The notes under the pieces: model-generated | Told to the model about the DNA's origin: nothing | What the model saw: only the letters and a program-made list of their open reading frames with translations | The model's database searches: none | Assembly (NCBI RefSeq): GCF_036924525.1 | Contig: NZ_JAZHRU010000001.1 | Span: 3,935,001 to 3,999,000 of the forward strand | Direction: 5' to 3' | Length of the DNA stretch: 64,000 bases | Source: Bradyrhizobium sp. AZCC 1719 | GTDB taxonomy: Bacteria > Pseudomonadota > Alphaproteobacteria > Rhizobiales > Xanthobacteraceae | Part shown: positions 15,142-24,136 of the stretch, one piece after another | How the letters are laid out: each line of letters starts with the position of its first letter | Numbering within the stretch: the first letter of the stretch is position 1 | Program-made: the position numbers and the translations under genes

Positions 15142-16368
15142 TCAGGTCCGCTCGTCCGCGATCACCTTGCCGTCGTTCGGCAGCGCGCCTGCGCCAACCA
15201 GTTCGACATTGCCGCCGAGCTTCGTCACCGCGCGCAGCGTTGCCGCGAGTTCGACCTGTAGCGCCTCGCCGGGCGACGCCGTTTCCGCTTTCAGCGTCAT
15301 CAGATCGCTTTCGCCGGATCGCGTGACGACGAGGCGTAGTCTTCCGAGTTGCGGATGGCGCTTGCCGATCTCGGCGATCTGCTCGGGGCGGACGAACATA
15401 CCCTTGATCTTGGTGGTCTGATCGGCGCGACCCATCCAGCCCTTGATGCGCATGTTGGTGCGCCCGCATGGGCTTGTTGCCGGCAGCGCCGCAGTAAGAT
15501 CGCCGAGCGCGAGCCGGATCCAGGGATGCTGCGGATCGAGCGAGGTGACGACGATCTCGCCGACGTCGCCGGGTGCCACGGGATCGCCGGTGCCGGGACG
15601 CACGATCTCCATGATGATATCTTCGTTGACGACCATGCCCTCGCGCGCCGGCGTCTCGAACGCGACCATGCCGAGGTCGGCGGTGCCGAACGCCTGATAG
15701 GCGTCGATGCCGCGCGCCTTGACTTCGTCCTGCAGTGATTTCGGAAACGCCGCGCCGGAGACTAGCGCGCGCTTGATCGAGGAGACATCACGTCCGGCAT
15801 TCGCGGCCGCGTCGAGCAGGATCTTGAGGAAATCAGGCGTGCCGCTATAGCCGACCGGGCGATAGGCCTCGATCAGTTCAAACTGCTGCTCGGTATTGCC
15901 GGGGCCGGCCGGAATCACCGCGCAGCCCAGCGCCCGCGCCGAGGCATCGAAAATGAAGCCGCCCGGCGTCAGATGGTAGCTGAAGGTGTTGAGCACCACG
16001 TCGCCGGGCCGAAAGCCCGCCGCGAACAGCGCCCGCGCGCCACGCCAGGGGTCGGCGTGAACGGGCTCGGGCTCGAAGATCGGCCCCGGCGAGGTAAACA
16101 GCCGTCCGAACGACCCAAGCGGCCCCGCCACAAACCCGCCGAAGGGCGGCGCGGCCTTGTGCAGGGCAGGGAGTTCCGATTTGCGCAGCACCGGCAACTC
16201 AGCAAGCGCGGCGCGGCTGGTCACGGAAGCGGGATCGATGCCTTTCAAGCGCTCGGCATAGGCCGGCGCGGCGAGCGCCTTGCGCAGGACGTCCGGAAGC
16301 TTTGAAAACAGCTCCGCCTCGCGTATGCCCGGCTCGCGCGTTTCAAGGGCGTCGTAGTGGTCGGTCAT
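15142..16368 (-). CDS. Phenylacetate-CoA ligase-like adenylate-forming enzyme
   Basis: This 408-residue protein is a PaaK-type member of the ANL superfamily, which activates an aromatic or other carboxylate with ATP and CoA. It shows YSGTPDFLKILLDA, the AFGTADLGMVAFE segment, NEDIIMEI, GEIVVTSLD and a C-terminal domain with RADQTTKIKGMFVRPEQI. The classical phosphate loop is weak, as in many PaaK-like proteins. The chosen ATG at 16368 gives MTDHYDALETREP; a 72-residue upstream extension is unconvincing and overlaps the divergent AGE gene region. The neighbouring liv operon with its own acyl-CoA synthetase suggests related carboxylate metabolism. Substrate unknown. Confidence 0.82.
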   Translation of the reverse strand: MTDHYDALETREPGIREAELFSKLPDVLRKALAAPAYAERLKGIDPASVTSRAALAELPVLRKSELPALHKAAPPFGGFVAGPLGSFGRLFTSPGPIFEPEPVHADPWRGARALFAAGFRPGDVVLNTFSYHLTPGGFIFDASARALGCAVIPAGPGNTEQQFELIEAYRPVGYSGTPDFLKILLDAAANAGRDVSSIKRALVSGAAFPKSLQDEVKARGIDAYQAFGTADLGMVAFETPAREGMVVNEDIIMEIVRPGTGDPVAPGDVGEIVVTSLDPQHPWIRLALGDLTAALPATSPCGRTNMRIKGWMGRADQTTKIKGMFVRPEQIAEIGKRHPQLGRLRLVVTRSGESDLMTLKAETASPGEALQVELAATLRAVTKLGGNVELVGAGALPNDGKVIADERT

Positions 16369-16457
16369 GGCTGATGCCTCAGGTGAGCGCCGATTGCGTG
16401 CCGCCTCTGACGTGCTATCAGACGGCTTCCACCGGTGTTGATGTTCCAGGGAACGCA

Positions 16458-17618
16458 ATGGCTGAAAGAGATACCGCTGCGGCGGCAGACACGCTGGATT
16501 CGGCCGATATCGTCGCCAAGCTGAAGCTTCGCACGATCGACCACTGCCTGCCGCTGTGGTCGACCGAGGGGTGGGACGACGCAACGGGCGGCTTCATCGA
16601 TCGGCTCAATCCGGACGGCCGTGCAGACCGCCTGGCGCCGCGCCGGGTTTTCGTGCAGGCGCGCCAGATCTATTGCTTCGCCAAGGCGGCGCAGATGGGC
16701 TGGTATCCGCAGGGGCGCGCGATCGCGCTCAAAGGGCTGGAGCACCTGCTGGCGAAGGCGAAAGCCCCCGACGGCAAGCCCGGCTTTGTGCATACGCTGA
16801 AGCCTGACGGCGCGGTGCTGGATCCGCTGCGGGATTCCTACGACCACGCCTTTATCCTGCTCGCCCTCGCAACAGTCTATGGCCTCGATCGCGACGCGCA
16901 GGTTCGCGCCGAGATCGACTCGCTCTGCCACTTCATCGAGACGCAGCTTCGCTCGCCGCATGGCGGGGTTCACGAGGGATTGCCGGTATCGATGCCGCGG
17001 CGGCAAAACCCGCAGATGCACATGTTCGAGGCGATGATTGCCGCGTTCGACGCGACACATGACCTCGTGTTCCAGAACAGGGCCGGAAATTTCTTCAGCC
17101 TGTTTCTGGCCAACCTCTACGATAAGCAGCGGCAGGTGCTTGGCGAATATTTCGAGGAGGACTGGTCGAAGATCGAGCCGGTCAGTGTCGAGCCCGGACA
17201 TCAGGCGGAATGGGCGTGGCTGCTGAAAGGTTTTGAGCGCATCACCGGCTGTCCGACCGGGCGCTATCGCGGCGAATTGCTGGCAACAGCGCTGCGCCAT
17301 CGCGACGAGGCGACCGGCTGCCTGATCGACGAAGGCGACGCCCGCGGCAACATCAGGCGGCATACGCGCCGGCTGTGGCCGCAGACGGAAATCGCCAAGG
17401 CGTGGATCGCGCAAGCCGAGGCGGGGGAAGCGGGAGCGGCCGATGAAGCGCGCGCGGCGCTGGCGCGGCTCGAACGGCACTATCTCAGCCATCCCGTCAC
17501 GGGCGGCTGGTACGACCAATTCGACCGCGACGGGAACTCCCTGGTCGCCACCATTCCTGCGTCTTCGTTCTATCATGTTCTCTGCGCGGTCGCGGAAGCG
17601 GAGCAGGTGCTCGGTTGA
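16458..17618 (+). CDS. AGE-family sugar isomerase/epimerase
   Basis: This 386-residue alpha/alpha-barrel protein belongs to the N-acylglucosamine 2-epimerase / mannose isomerase family. Landmarks are RRVFVQARQIYCFAKAA, DSYDHAFILLALA, MHMFEA, PGHQAEWAWLL and the late GGWYDQFD, which place the expected arginine and histidines in the barrel. A ribosome site AGGGAA precedes the ATG. Family members interconvert GlcNAc/ManNAc, glucose/mannose or mannose/fructose, possibly as 6-phosphates. It could feed the GDP-mannose route used by manC and gmd, but no motif fixes the substrate. It lies divergent from the PaaK-like gene and convergent with livF. Confidence 0.85.
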   Translation: MAERDTAAAADTLDSADIVAKLKLRTIDHCLPLWSTEGWDDATGGFIDRLNPDGRADRLAPRRVFVQARQIYCFAKAAQMGWYPQGRAIALKGLEHLLAKAKAPDGKPGFVHTLKPDGAVLDPLRDSYDHAFILLALATVYGLDRDAQVRAEIDSLCHFIETQLRSPHGGVHEGLPVSMPRRQNPQMHMFEAMIAAFDATHDLVFQNRAGNFFSLFLANLYDKQRQVLGEYFEEDWSKIEPVSVEPGHQAEWAWLLKGFERITGCPTGRYRGELLATALRHRDEATGCLIDEGDARGNIRRHTRRLWPQTEIAKAWIAQAEAGEAGAADEARAALARLERHYLSHPVTGGWYDQFDRDGNSLVATIPASSFYHVLCAVAEAEQVLG

Positions 17619-17629
17619 GCACCTAAACC

Positions 17630-18472
17630 TCACAGCCACCGCTTTCGCCGCTTGAAGCTCTTGAGGTTCTTGAAACTCTTGCGCTGGTCGCCGGCGCCGC
17701 CGAGATAGAACTCCTTGACGTCCTCGTTATCGCGCAATTCGTCAGCGGTGCCGTCGAGCACCACCTTGCCCTGTTCCATGATGTAGCCGTGGCTCGCGAC
17801 CGAGAGCGCCGCGCGCGCGTTCTGCTCCACCAGCAGGATGGTAACGCCGAGGTCGCGGTTGATCGCCTTGATGATCCCAAACACTTCCTTGACCAGGAGC
17901 GGGGACAGGCCCATCGACGGCTCGTCCATCAGGATCATCTTGGGGCGCGCCATTAGCGCGCGGCCGATCGCCAGCATCTGCTGTTCGCCGCCGGAGAGAT
18001 AGCCGGCGAGCCCGGTGCGCTCCTTGAGCCGCGGGAAATATCTGAACACCATGTCGATGTCGGCGGCGATCTCGTTGTCGGTGCGGGTAAACGCGCCGAG
18101 CTTCAGGTTTTCGATCGACGTCATGTCGGCGATGATGCGGCGGCCTTCCATCACCTGGAAGATACCGCGGCGGACGATCTTGTCGGGGTCGATGCCGTTG
18201 ATGCGCTCGCCATCGAAGACGATTTCGCCGCGGATCACTTCGCCGTCCTCGGTTTTGAGCAGGCCCGAGATCGCCTTCAGCGTCGTCGACTTGCCGGCGC
18301 CGTTGGCGCCGAGCAGCGCCACGATCGCGCCCTTCGGCACTTCAAGGCTCAAGCCGCGCAACACCAGGATGACCTTATCGTAGACCACCTCGATGTTGTG
18401 GACGCTGAGCAGCGGGGCGGCGGCTTGCGCGGCAGTCTTCGCAGGACGATTGAGTTCGGTTGCTTCAGTCAT
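17630..18472 (-). CDS. livF: Branched-chain amino acid-type ABC transporter ATP-binding protein LivF
   Basis: This 280-residue ATPase has Walker A GANGAGKST, signature LSGGEQQM, Walker B MILMDEPS and the switch region LLVEQNA typical of LivF. The start at 18472 (MTEATELNRPAKT) is preferred over an upstream ATG because the latter would run into a palindromic repeat. It is the last gene of the leftward livG-fadD-livH-livM-livK-livF operon. The tail after EFYLGGAGDQ is a long basic segment (KSFKNLKSFKRRKRWL), common in this rhizobial subgroup. The cognate permease energises uptake across the inner membrane. Confidence 0.92.
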   Translation of the reverse strand: MTEATELNRPAKTAAQAAAPLLSVHNIEVVYDKVILVLRGLSLEVPKGAIVALLGANGAGKSTTLKAISGLLKTEDGEVIRGEIVFDGERINGIDPDKIVRRGIFQVMEGRRIIADMTSIENLKLGAFTRTDNEIAADIDMVFRYFPRLKERTGLAGYLSGGEQQMLAIGRALMARPKMILMDEPSMGLSPLLVKEVFGIIKAINRDLGVTILLVEQNARAALSVASHGYIMEQGKVVLDGTADELRDNEDVKEFYLGGAGDQRKSFKNLKSFKRRKRWL

Positions 18473-18523
18473 TTTCCCGATCCTGGCGTTGTCAGTGGAG
18501 CGGGGCGTCCGCTCCCCCACCGC

Positions 18524-18622
18524 CGTCATCACCCGCGTATGCGGGTGATCCAGTATTCCAGAGGCGCCTGCGATCAATCGAGAAGCCGCGGCGTACTGGA
18601 TCCCCGCTTCCGCGGGGATGAC
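18524..18622. repeat. Palindromic intergenic element (two hairpins)
   Basis: Two strong hairpins face each other: ATCACCCGC/GCGGGTGAT at 18528-18549 and TCCCCGC/GCGGGGA at 18601-18618. They are joined by a complementary CCAGTA...TACTGG pair, so the whole unit can fold into one structure. It sits between livK and livF and may tune transcript stability or expression of livF. Confidence 0.75.
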
Positions 18623-18659
18623 AGTTGAGTGATGAGGCGACTACAGGCGCCTCCCGACC

Positions 18660-19940
18660 TCACCAGCCCAGCCAGTCGGGCTTGCGCGGCAGGTCGATCG
18701 TCTTCACCTTCTCCATCTTGATGCCGCCGCTCTTGACGAGCTCGTTGAGCGGGGCGTCGGTCGCACCTGCGACCTTCATGCGATACAGATCGACCTTGAG
18801 CGTGCCGCGGTGGTCCTTCTCGGTGAAAGTCGAGGGGTTGCAGATGCCTTCGCCGCCGGCGGGCACCCAATCCTTCTTCTGGTAGAAGCCCTTCTTGACG
18901 TTCTCGCCGGTGGCGCCGCCGTTCTTGGCGGCCCATTCGACGGCTTCCTTCATGTAGAGCGCGGTGCAGACGCCGGCGAGGTAATGCACGGGACGGTAGG
19001 CGGTACCGGCCGCGTCCGACATCTTGGAGATTTCCATAAACGCCTTCATGCCGGGCGCGTTGCCGCCCCAGGCGATCGCGGTGCGCAGCGGAAACACCAC
19101 GCCGTCGGCGGCAGCACCGGCAGCCTTGGCGGCGTTCTCATCCATGCCCCAGACGTTGCCGAGGAACTGAACGTCGACACCGGCGGCCTTGCAGGCGTTG
19201 AGCACGGAGATGTTGGAGCCCGCGGTATTGCCGAGATAGGCGTAGTTGGCGCCCGAGCTCTTCAGCGTCAGGCACTGCGCGCTGTAGTCACCGGGCGTCA
19301 ATGCGAACACGATCGGCGACAGCACTTCGAACCCGAGGTCGGTGGCAATTGCTTCGCCTGCCGCCTTCGGCGCGTTCGGATAGGGGTGGTTGGCACCCAT
19401 GTGGACGTATTTCGGCTTGCCGGACTTGCCCTTGGCTTTCCAGTCCTCGGCGGCCCAGGTCAGCATGCCGCGAAGTGCGTCCGAGTAGCTGGGACCATAG
19501 AAAAAATTGTAGGGAGCGGGTTTGGCCTTTCCGCCGGCGCCGGTCGGATCGGAGAGTGCTGCGGCATAGGATGCCGAGATATCCGGGATCTTGTCCTGGG
19601 CCAGGAAACCCGTCAGCGCTTCGGTGTCGGCGGTGCCCCAGCCGAGAATGGCGGCGACCTTGTCGGCGCCCGACCATTTCTTGTACTGGGCGATGGCGCG
19701 CGGCACCTGATAGCCGTAATCGACGGTATCGAGGTTGACCTTGGCGCCGTTGATGCCGCCGCTCTTGTTGATCCATGCATAGGTGTCGGCGACACCCTGT
19801 CCGAACGGCGTTCCGACGTCCGAAGTTGGTCCTGAATAGTCGGTGAGATGCCCCAGCGCGACCGGCGCCTGGGCGGATGCCGCGGTAGAACCCAACAGCA
19901 AAGCAAGCGAGGCTGTGCTCAACAGAGTCTTCATCATCAT
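18660..19940 (-). CDS. livK: Periplasmic substrate-binding protein of the Liv-type ABC transporter
   Basis: This 426-residue protein has a signal peptide (MMMKTLLSTASLALLLGSTA, cleavage probably after ASA) and a Peripla_BP_6 fold: GHLTDYSGPTSDVG, INKSGGINGAKV and ILGWGTADTEALT. The start was chosen because GGGAGG lies nine bases before this ATG but only three before the alternative ATG at 19946. It binds the substrate outside and hands it to LivH/LivM. Six-plus genes of one transport operon surround it. The ligand is not evident; relatives in operons with acyl-CoA synthetases often take aromatic or short-chain acids. Confidence in the fold is high, in ligand low. Confidence 0.9.
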   Translation of the reverse strand: MMMKTLLSTASLALLLGSTAASAQAPVALGHLTDYSGPTSDVGTPFGQGVADTYAWINKSGGINGAKVNLDTVDYGYQVPRAIAQYKKWSGADKVAAILGWGTADTEALTGFLAQDKIPDISASYAAALSDPTGAGGKAKPAPYNFFYGPSYSDALRGMLTWAAEDWKAKGKSGKPKYVHMGANHPYPNAPKAAGEAIATDLGFEVLSPIVFALTPGDYSAQCLTLKSSGANYAYLGNTAGSNISVLNACKAAGVDVQFLGNVWGMDENAAKAAGAAADGVVFPLRTAIAWGGNAPGMKAFMEISKMSDAAGTAYRPVHYLAGVCTALYMKEAVEWAAKNGGATGENVKKGFYQKKDWVPAGGEGICNPSTFTEKDHRGTLKVDLYRMKVAGATDAPLNELVKSGGIKMEKVKTIDLPRKPDWLGW

Positions 19941-19998
19941 AGACATAATCCTCCCGGTTACTTCTCGAGGTCTTCTCGTTGTTCGTCCCGTTCCGACC

Positions 19999-21072
19999 TC
20001 AATGCGAGAACGGGTAGAGTTTCCAGTATGCCTTGATCTGCCGCCATCGATGCGCAAGTCCATCCGGCTCGAACACCAGAAAGATGATGATGATCAGGCC
20101 GATGGCCATCTCGCGCAAGAAAGCGATATTGTTCTTTAGTCCGAGAAACTGGTCGATCGGGCTGTCGCGGAGCGCGACGCTGAGCCATTCCATCGATTCC
20201 GGCAGCAGCACCATGAAGGCGGTGCCCATCAGCGTGCCCATGATCGAGCCGAGCCCGCCGATGATGATCATGGCGAGGAAGATGATCGAGCGATCGATGC
20301 CAAAGCCTTCGTTGGAGACAACCTGATTGTAATGCGCATAGAGCGCGCCGCCGACGCCGGCAAAGAAGGCGGCGAGGCCGAACGACAGCGTCCGGTATTT
20401 GGTCAGGTTGATGCCCATGATCTCGGCGGACAGATAATGGTCGCGCACGGCGACCAGCGCGCGTCCGTCGCGCGAACGGATAAGGTTGGTGACCAGGAGA
20501 TAACAGACGACGACATAGGCCAGCACGACGTAAAAGTACTGCTTATCGCCACGCAGCATGTATCCGAAGATCGAGAATGGCTCGGCACTGGCGGGAACGC
20601 TACCGCCGGTGAACCACTCGGCGCGGGCAAAGAAGTCGAGCAGAATGTATTGCGCCGCCAGCGTCGCGATCGCGAGATAAAGCCCCTTCAGCCGCGCCGC
20701 AGGCAGGCCGAAGACCAGACCGACCGCGGCCGTCACGACGCCGGCGAGCGGAATGCAGAAGAAGACGGGAATGCCGAACCGGTTCGAGAGATAGGCCGAG
20801 GTAAAGGCGCCGAAACCGAAGAAGGCAGCATGACCGATCGAGATCTGGCCGGTGAAGCCGACGACGATGTTCAGCCCAAGTGCCGCGATGCCGAAGATGC
20901 CGATCTGGATCAGCAGGCTGAGGATGTATTCGTTGACGACGTGTGGCGCAAAGCAAATCAGCACTACGCCGGCAATCATGGCGTTGCGGCTGGTCGTGGT
21001 CGGGAACACGGTGGTATCTGCCGCATAGCTGGTGCGGAAATCGCCGGCGGGAATGAGGGTCTGGCCTGCCAT
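19999..21072 (-). CDS. livM: Branched-chain amino acid-type ABC permease LivM
   Basis: This 357-residue inner-membrane permease has about nine to ten hydrophobic helices and the BPD_transp_2 signature blocks ALGLNIVVGFTGQISIGHAA and GPAxRL-like FGLPAARLKGLYLAIATLA. The EAA-like loop GINLTKYRTLSFGLAAFFAG is present. It is followed 58 bases downstream by livK and preceded six bases upstream by livH. An N-terminal extension of about 30 residues precedes the first helix, unusual but seen in long LivM forms. It pairs with LivH to form the channel. Confidence 0.93.
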   Translation of the reverse strand: MAGQTLIPAGDFRTSYAADTTVFPTTTSRNAMIAGVVLICFAPHVVNEYILSLLIQIGIFGIAALGLNIVVGFTGQISIGHAAFFGFGAFTSAYLSNRFGIPVFFCIPLAGVVTAAVGLVFGLPAARLKGLYLAIATLAAQYILLDFFARAEWFTGGSVPASAEPFSIFGYMLRGDKQYFYVVLAYVVVCYLLVTNLIRSRDGRALVAVRDHYLSAEIMGINLTKYRTLSFGLAAFFAGVGGALYAHYNQVVSNEGFGIDRSIIFLAMIIIGGLGSIMGTLMGTAFMVLLPESMEWLSVALRDSPIDQFLGLKNNIAFLREMAIGLIIIIFLVFEPDGLAHRWRQIKAYWKLYPFSH

Positions 21073-21078
21073 AATTGG

Positions 21079-21972
21079 TTACACCCGCTCGATGTCTTTG
21101 GTGCCGAACAGGCCGTACGGCTTGATCATGAGGATGATGATGAGCGCATAGAACGGCGCGATCTCGTAGAGATTGCCCCAGTGCAGATATTCGCTGTCGA
21201 GAAAGTGCGCGAGGTTTTCCAACAGGCCGATGATGATGCCGCCGAGCACGGCGCCGCCAACGCTGTCGAGACCACCGAGGATCGCCGCCGGAAACACCTT
21301 GACGCCATAGGCAGAGAGGCCTGCCGAGACGCCATTGACGACGGCCACCACCACGCCTGCGACGGCGGAGACGGTCGCCGAGATCGCCCAGGCCATCGCG
21401 AATACGCTTTTGACGGAAATGCCGAGCGACTGCGCCACCTGCTGGTTAAACGCGGTGGCGCGCATCGCCAGACCATATTTGGACAGCCGGAAGAACCACG
21501 CCATCCCAATCATCATAGCCACTGAGACGGCGAGGCTCATCAGATAGACGGTCTGTACCTGCAGGCCGAGAATGTTGACGTTCTGGGTCTGGAAGATGCG
21601 CGGGAATGGCTGCAAATTGACGCCGAACATCCACTTCATCAGCGCGGCGAACACAGTCGAGAGCGCGATCGTCACCATGATCACGGAAATGATCGGCTCG
21701 CCGATCATGGGGCGCAGGATGACGATCTGGATCGCGATGCCGAACAGGAACATGAACACCAGCGTGATCGGCATGCCCAGATAGAACGGCACCTGATATT
21801 TGGTCAGCAGCCACCAGCATACCCAGGCGCCCACCAGCAGCAGTTCACCCTGCGCGAAGTTCACCACCTGCGTCGCCTTGTAGATCAGCACGAACGACAT
21901 CGCGACCACGCCGTAGAGCGTGCCGACCACGAGGCCGTTGACGAGGAGCTGGATCAGAAGCTGGGTGTTCAT
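21079..21972 (-). CDS. livH: Branched-chain amino acid-type ABC permease LivH
   Basis: This 297-residue permease starts MNTQLLIQLLVNGLVVGTLYG, the usual LivH N-terminus, and contains NFAQGELLLVGAW, the QSLGISVKSVFAMAW loop and GLLENLAHF near the end. Eight or so helices are apparent. It lies six bases upstream of livM, so translation is probably linked. A 182-bp palindromic element separates it from the upstream acyl-CoA synthetase gene, although the operon direction is unchanged. Confidence 0.93.
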   Translation of the reverse strand: MNTQLLIQLLVNGLVVGTLYGVVAMSFVLIYKATQVVNFAQGELLLVGAWVCWWLLTKYQVPFYLGMPITLVFMFLFGIAIQIVILRPMIGEPIISVIMVTIALSTVFAALMKWMFGVNLQPFPRIFQTQNVNILGLQVQTVYLMSLAVSVAMMIGMAWFFRLSKYGLAMRATAFNQQVAQSLGISVKSVFAMAWAISATVSAVAGVVVAVVNGVSAGLSAYGVKVFPAAILGGLDSVGGAVLGGIIIGLLENLAHFLDSEYLHWGNLYEIAPFYALIIILMIKPYGLFGTKDIERV

Positions 21973-21984
21973 GCGGCCCTCTTT

Positions 21985-22166
21985 CCCTCTCCCCTTGTGG
22001 GAGAGGGTGGCTTCGCCAACGGGTCGGCGCGAAGCGCCGCCCGATGACAGGCTTCGCGAAGACGGGTGAGGGGTTCTCTCCGCATACGCGTATGTGGAGA
22101 GAAACCCCTCACCGCAGTGAGTTCGTGGTGAATGGCGGTGTAGCCCTCTCCCACAAGGGGAGAGGG
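21985..22166. repeat. 182-bp palindromic element inside the liv operon
   Basis: The ends are perfect 23-bp inverted copies (21985-22007 and 22144-22166), and a second long palindrome centred on CATACGCGTATG fills the middle with GGTGAGGGGTT/AACCCCTCACC-like arms. It occupies nearly all the space between livH and fadD. The structure resembles nested REP/BIME-like units and should form a very stable hairpin in the transcript. Confidence 0.85.
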
Positions 22167-22204
22167 CGCATCGACTGGCGCCGCACTGTGTTGCTGCATC
22201 AGCT

Positions 22205-24136
22205 TCATTCCGCGGCCTCCGCCATCGGCGCGGGTCCGCCTAGATCGACGACCCGCAGCGTGGTGCGGATGCGTTGGGTGCTGCCGTCCTGGAAGCGGAT
22301 CACGGTATCGACGGGAATGTCGCTCTTGCCGCCGTAGATCGCGTCGATGATGTCTGCGTATTTTTCGTTGATGACGCTGCGACGGACCTTGCGGGTGCGC
22401 GTCAATTCGCCGTCGTCGGCGTCGAGCTCCTTGTAGAGCAACAGGAAGCGCGAGATGCGCTGCGCCGGCGGCAGCGTGGCGTTGACGCCTTCCACTTCCT
22501 TGCGCAACAGCGCATAGACCTCGGGGCGCGAGGAGAGGTCGGTATAGGTCGTGAACGAGATGCGGTTCTTCTCCGCCCATTTCGAGATGATCGAATAACG
22601 AATACAGATCATCGCCGCTAGCGCGTCGCGGCCGGCGCCGAGCACGACGGTCTCGGCGACGTAGGGCGAGAATTTTAGCTTGTTTTCCAGATATTGTGGC
22701 GAGAAGCGCTCACCGCGCGCGGTCTCGGCGAGATCCTTGATGCGGTCGATGACGACGAGTTGGCCATCATTGTTGAAGTAGCCGGCGTCACCGGAATGCA
22801 TCCAGCCGTCCTTGATGTCGGCGGCCGAGGCTTCCGGATTCTTGTAATAGCCTAAGAACATGTTGGGGTGGCGCACGACGATTTCGCCGACGCCGTTGAC
22901 ATCAGGGTTGTCGACGCGGATTTCGATATCGCCGGCCATCGGCACGCCGGTCGTATCCGGATCGACCTTGCCGGCCGGATGCAGCGTGTAGGCGCCCAGC
23001 AATTCGGTCTGGCCATAGAGCGTGCGCAGCGGCACGCCCATGGCTTGGAAGAACTTGAAAGTATCGGGCCCGAGCGCGGCGCCGCCGGTTGCCGCCGAGC
23101 GCAGCCGGGTGAAGCCCAGGCGATCGCGCAGCGCGCGGAACAGGAGCTGATCGGCGAACATCGAATGCTTACCCTGCGCCAGCGCCGAGAGGCCCGTCTT
23201 CATTCCGATGTCGAACAGCTTTTGTTTCAGCGGGGAGGAATCCATCACGCTGGCGCGCACGTCGGCGGCGATCGATTCCCAGAGCCGCGGCGCGAACAGC
23301 ACGAAAGTCGGCGCGATCTCGCGGAAATCGTGCATCATGGTCTCAGGCTCTTCGACGAAGTTGACCTTCATCCGGCAGAGCAGCCCTTTGCCGAGCGCGT
23401 AGACCTGCTCCATGATCCAGGGCAGCGGCAGCACCGAGACGTATTCGTCGTCCGGTCCCTTCGGATCGAAGGCGAGATAGGTCGCGCAATGTTTGAGGAC
23501 GCGGCCCGCCGCCAGCATCGCGAGCTTGGGATTGGCCGTGGTGCCTGATGTCGTGCAGAGGATCGCGACATCCTCACCGCGGGTGGCGTCGACCAGCCGG
23601 TCGTAAAGGCCCGGCTCGCGCGCGGCGCGGTCGCGGCCCATCGTGGCGAGCTTCCCGGCTTCCATCAGGCGGGGATCGTCGTATTTCCGCATGCCGCGCG
23701 GATCGGAATAGACGATGTGCTTGAGGTTGGGGGCGCGATCGGCCAGCGCCAGCAGCTTGTCGACCTGCTCCTCGTCCTCGGCAAACACCAGCTTGGCCTC
23801 GCCGTAGCTGAGCAGATAGGCCGCTTCTTCGTCCAGCACGTCGCGATAAAGACCTAGGCTCATGGCTCGAATCGCATGCGTTGCGATTTCGGCGGCCACC
23901 CAGTCCGGGCGATTGTCGCCGATGATGCCGATGACGTCGCCGCGCCCAAGACCCAGCTCGACCAAGCCGAGCGCGAAATCATGGACGCGGGTCTGGTAAT
24001 CGCTCCAGGTGAAGATGCGCCACAGCCCGAGATCTTTTTCGCGCAGCGCAATCTCGCCGCCGTGCTCCCTGGCGTTGAGGCGCAGCAGCTTTGGAAAGGT
24101 ATCGGCTAGGGCGGCCCGCCCGGCGTAATCCATCAT
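22205..24136 (-). CDS. Long-chain-type acyl-CoA synthetase (AMP-forming)
   Basis: This 643-residue ANL enzyme has the AMP-binding loop TTSGTTANPK, the DEYVSVLPLPWIMEQVYALG region, LYGQTELLGAYTLHPAGK and the hinge VVIDRIKDLAETARGERFSP. It joins a carboxylate to CoA using ATP. Its first ATG overlaps the livG stop (ATGA), placing it second in the transport operon, so it probably activates the compound that the transporter brings in. Similarity is to the FadD15/long-chain branch, but transport context allows an aromatic or branched acid. A Crp-like gene divergent from livG may control the operon. Confidence 0.88.
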   Translation of the reverse strand: MMDYAGRAALADTFPKLLRLNAREHGGEIALREKDLGLWRIFTWSDYQTRVHDFALGLVELGLGRGDVIGIIGDNRPDWVAAEIATHAIRAMSLGLYRDVLDEEAAYLLSYGEAKLVFAEDEEQVDKLLALADRAPNLKHIVYSDPRGMRKYDDPRLMEAGKLATMGRDRAAREPGLYDRLVDATRGEDVAILCTTSGTTANPKLAMLAAGRVLKHCATYLAFDPKGPDDEYVSVLPLPWIMEQVYALGKGLLCRMKVNFVEEPETMMHDFREIAPTFVLFAPRLWESIAADVRASVMDSSPLKQKLFDIGMKTGLSALAQGKHSMFADQLLFRALRDRLGFTRLRSAATGGAALGPDTFKFFQAMGVPLRTLYGQTELLGAYTLHPAGKVDPDTTGVPMAGDIEIRVDNPDVNGVGEIVVRHPNMFLGYYKNPEASAADIKDGWMHSGDAGYFNNDGQLVVIDRIKDLAETARGERFSPQYLENKLKFSPYVAETVVLGAGRDALAAMICIRYSIISKWAEKNRISFTTYTDLSSRPEVYALLRKEVEGVNATLPPAQRISRFLLLYKELDADDGELTRTRKVRRSVINEKYADIIDAIYGGKSDIPVDTVIRFQDGSTQRIRTTLRVVDLGGPAPMAEAAE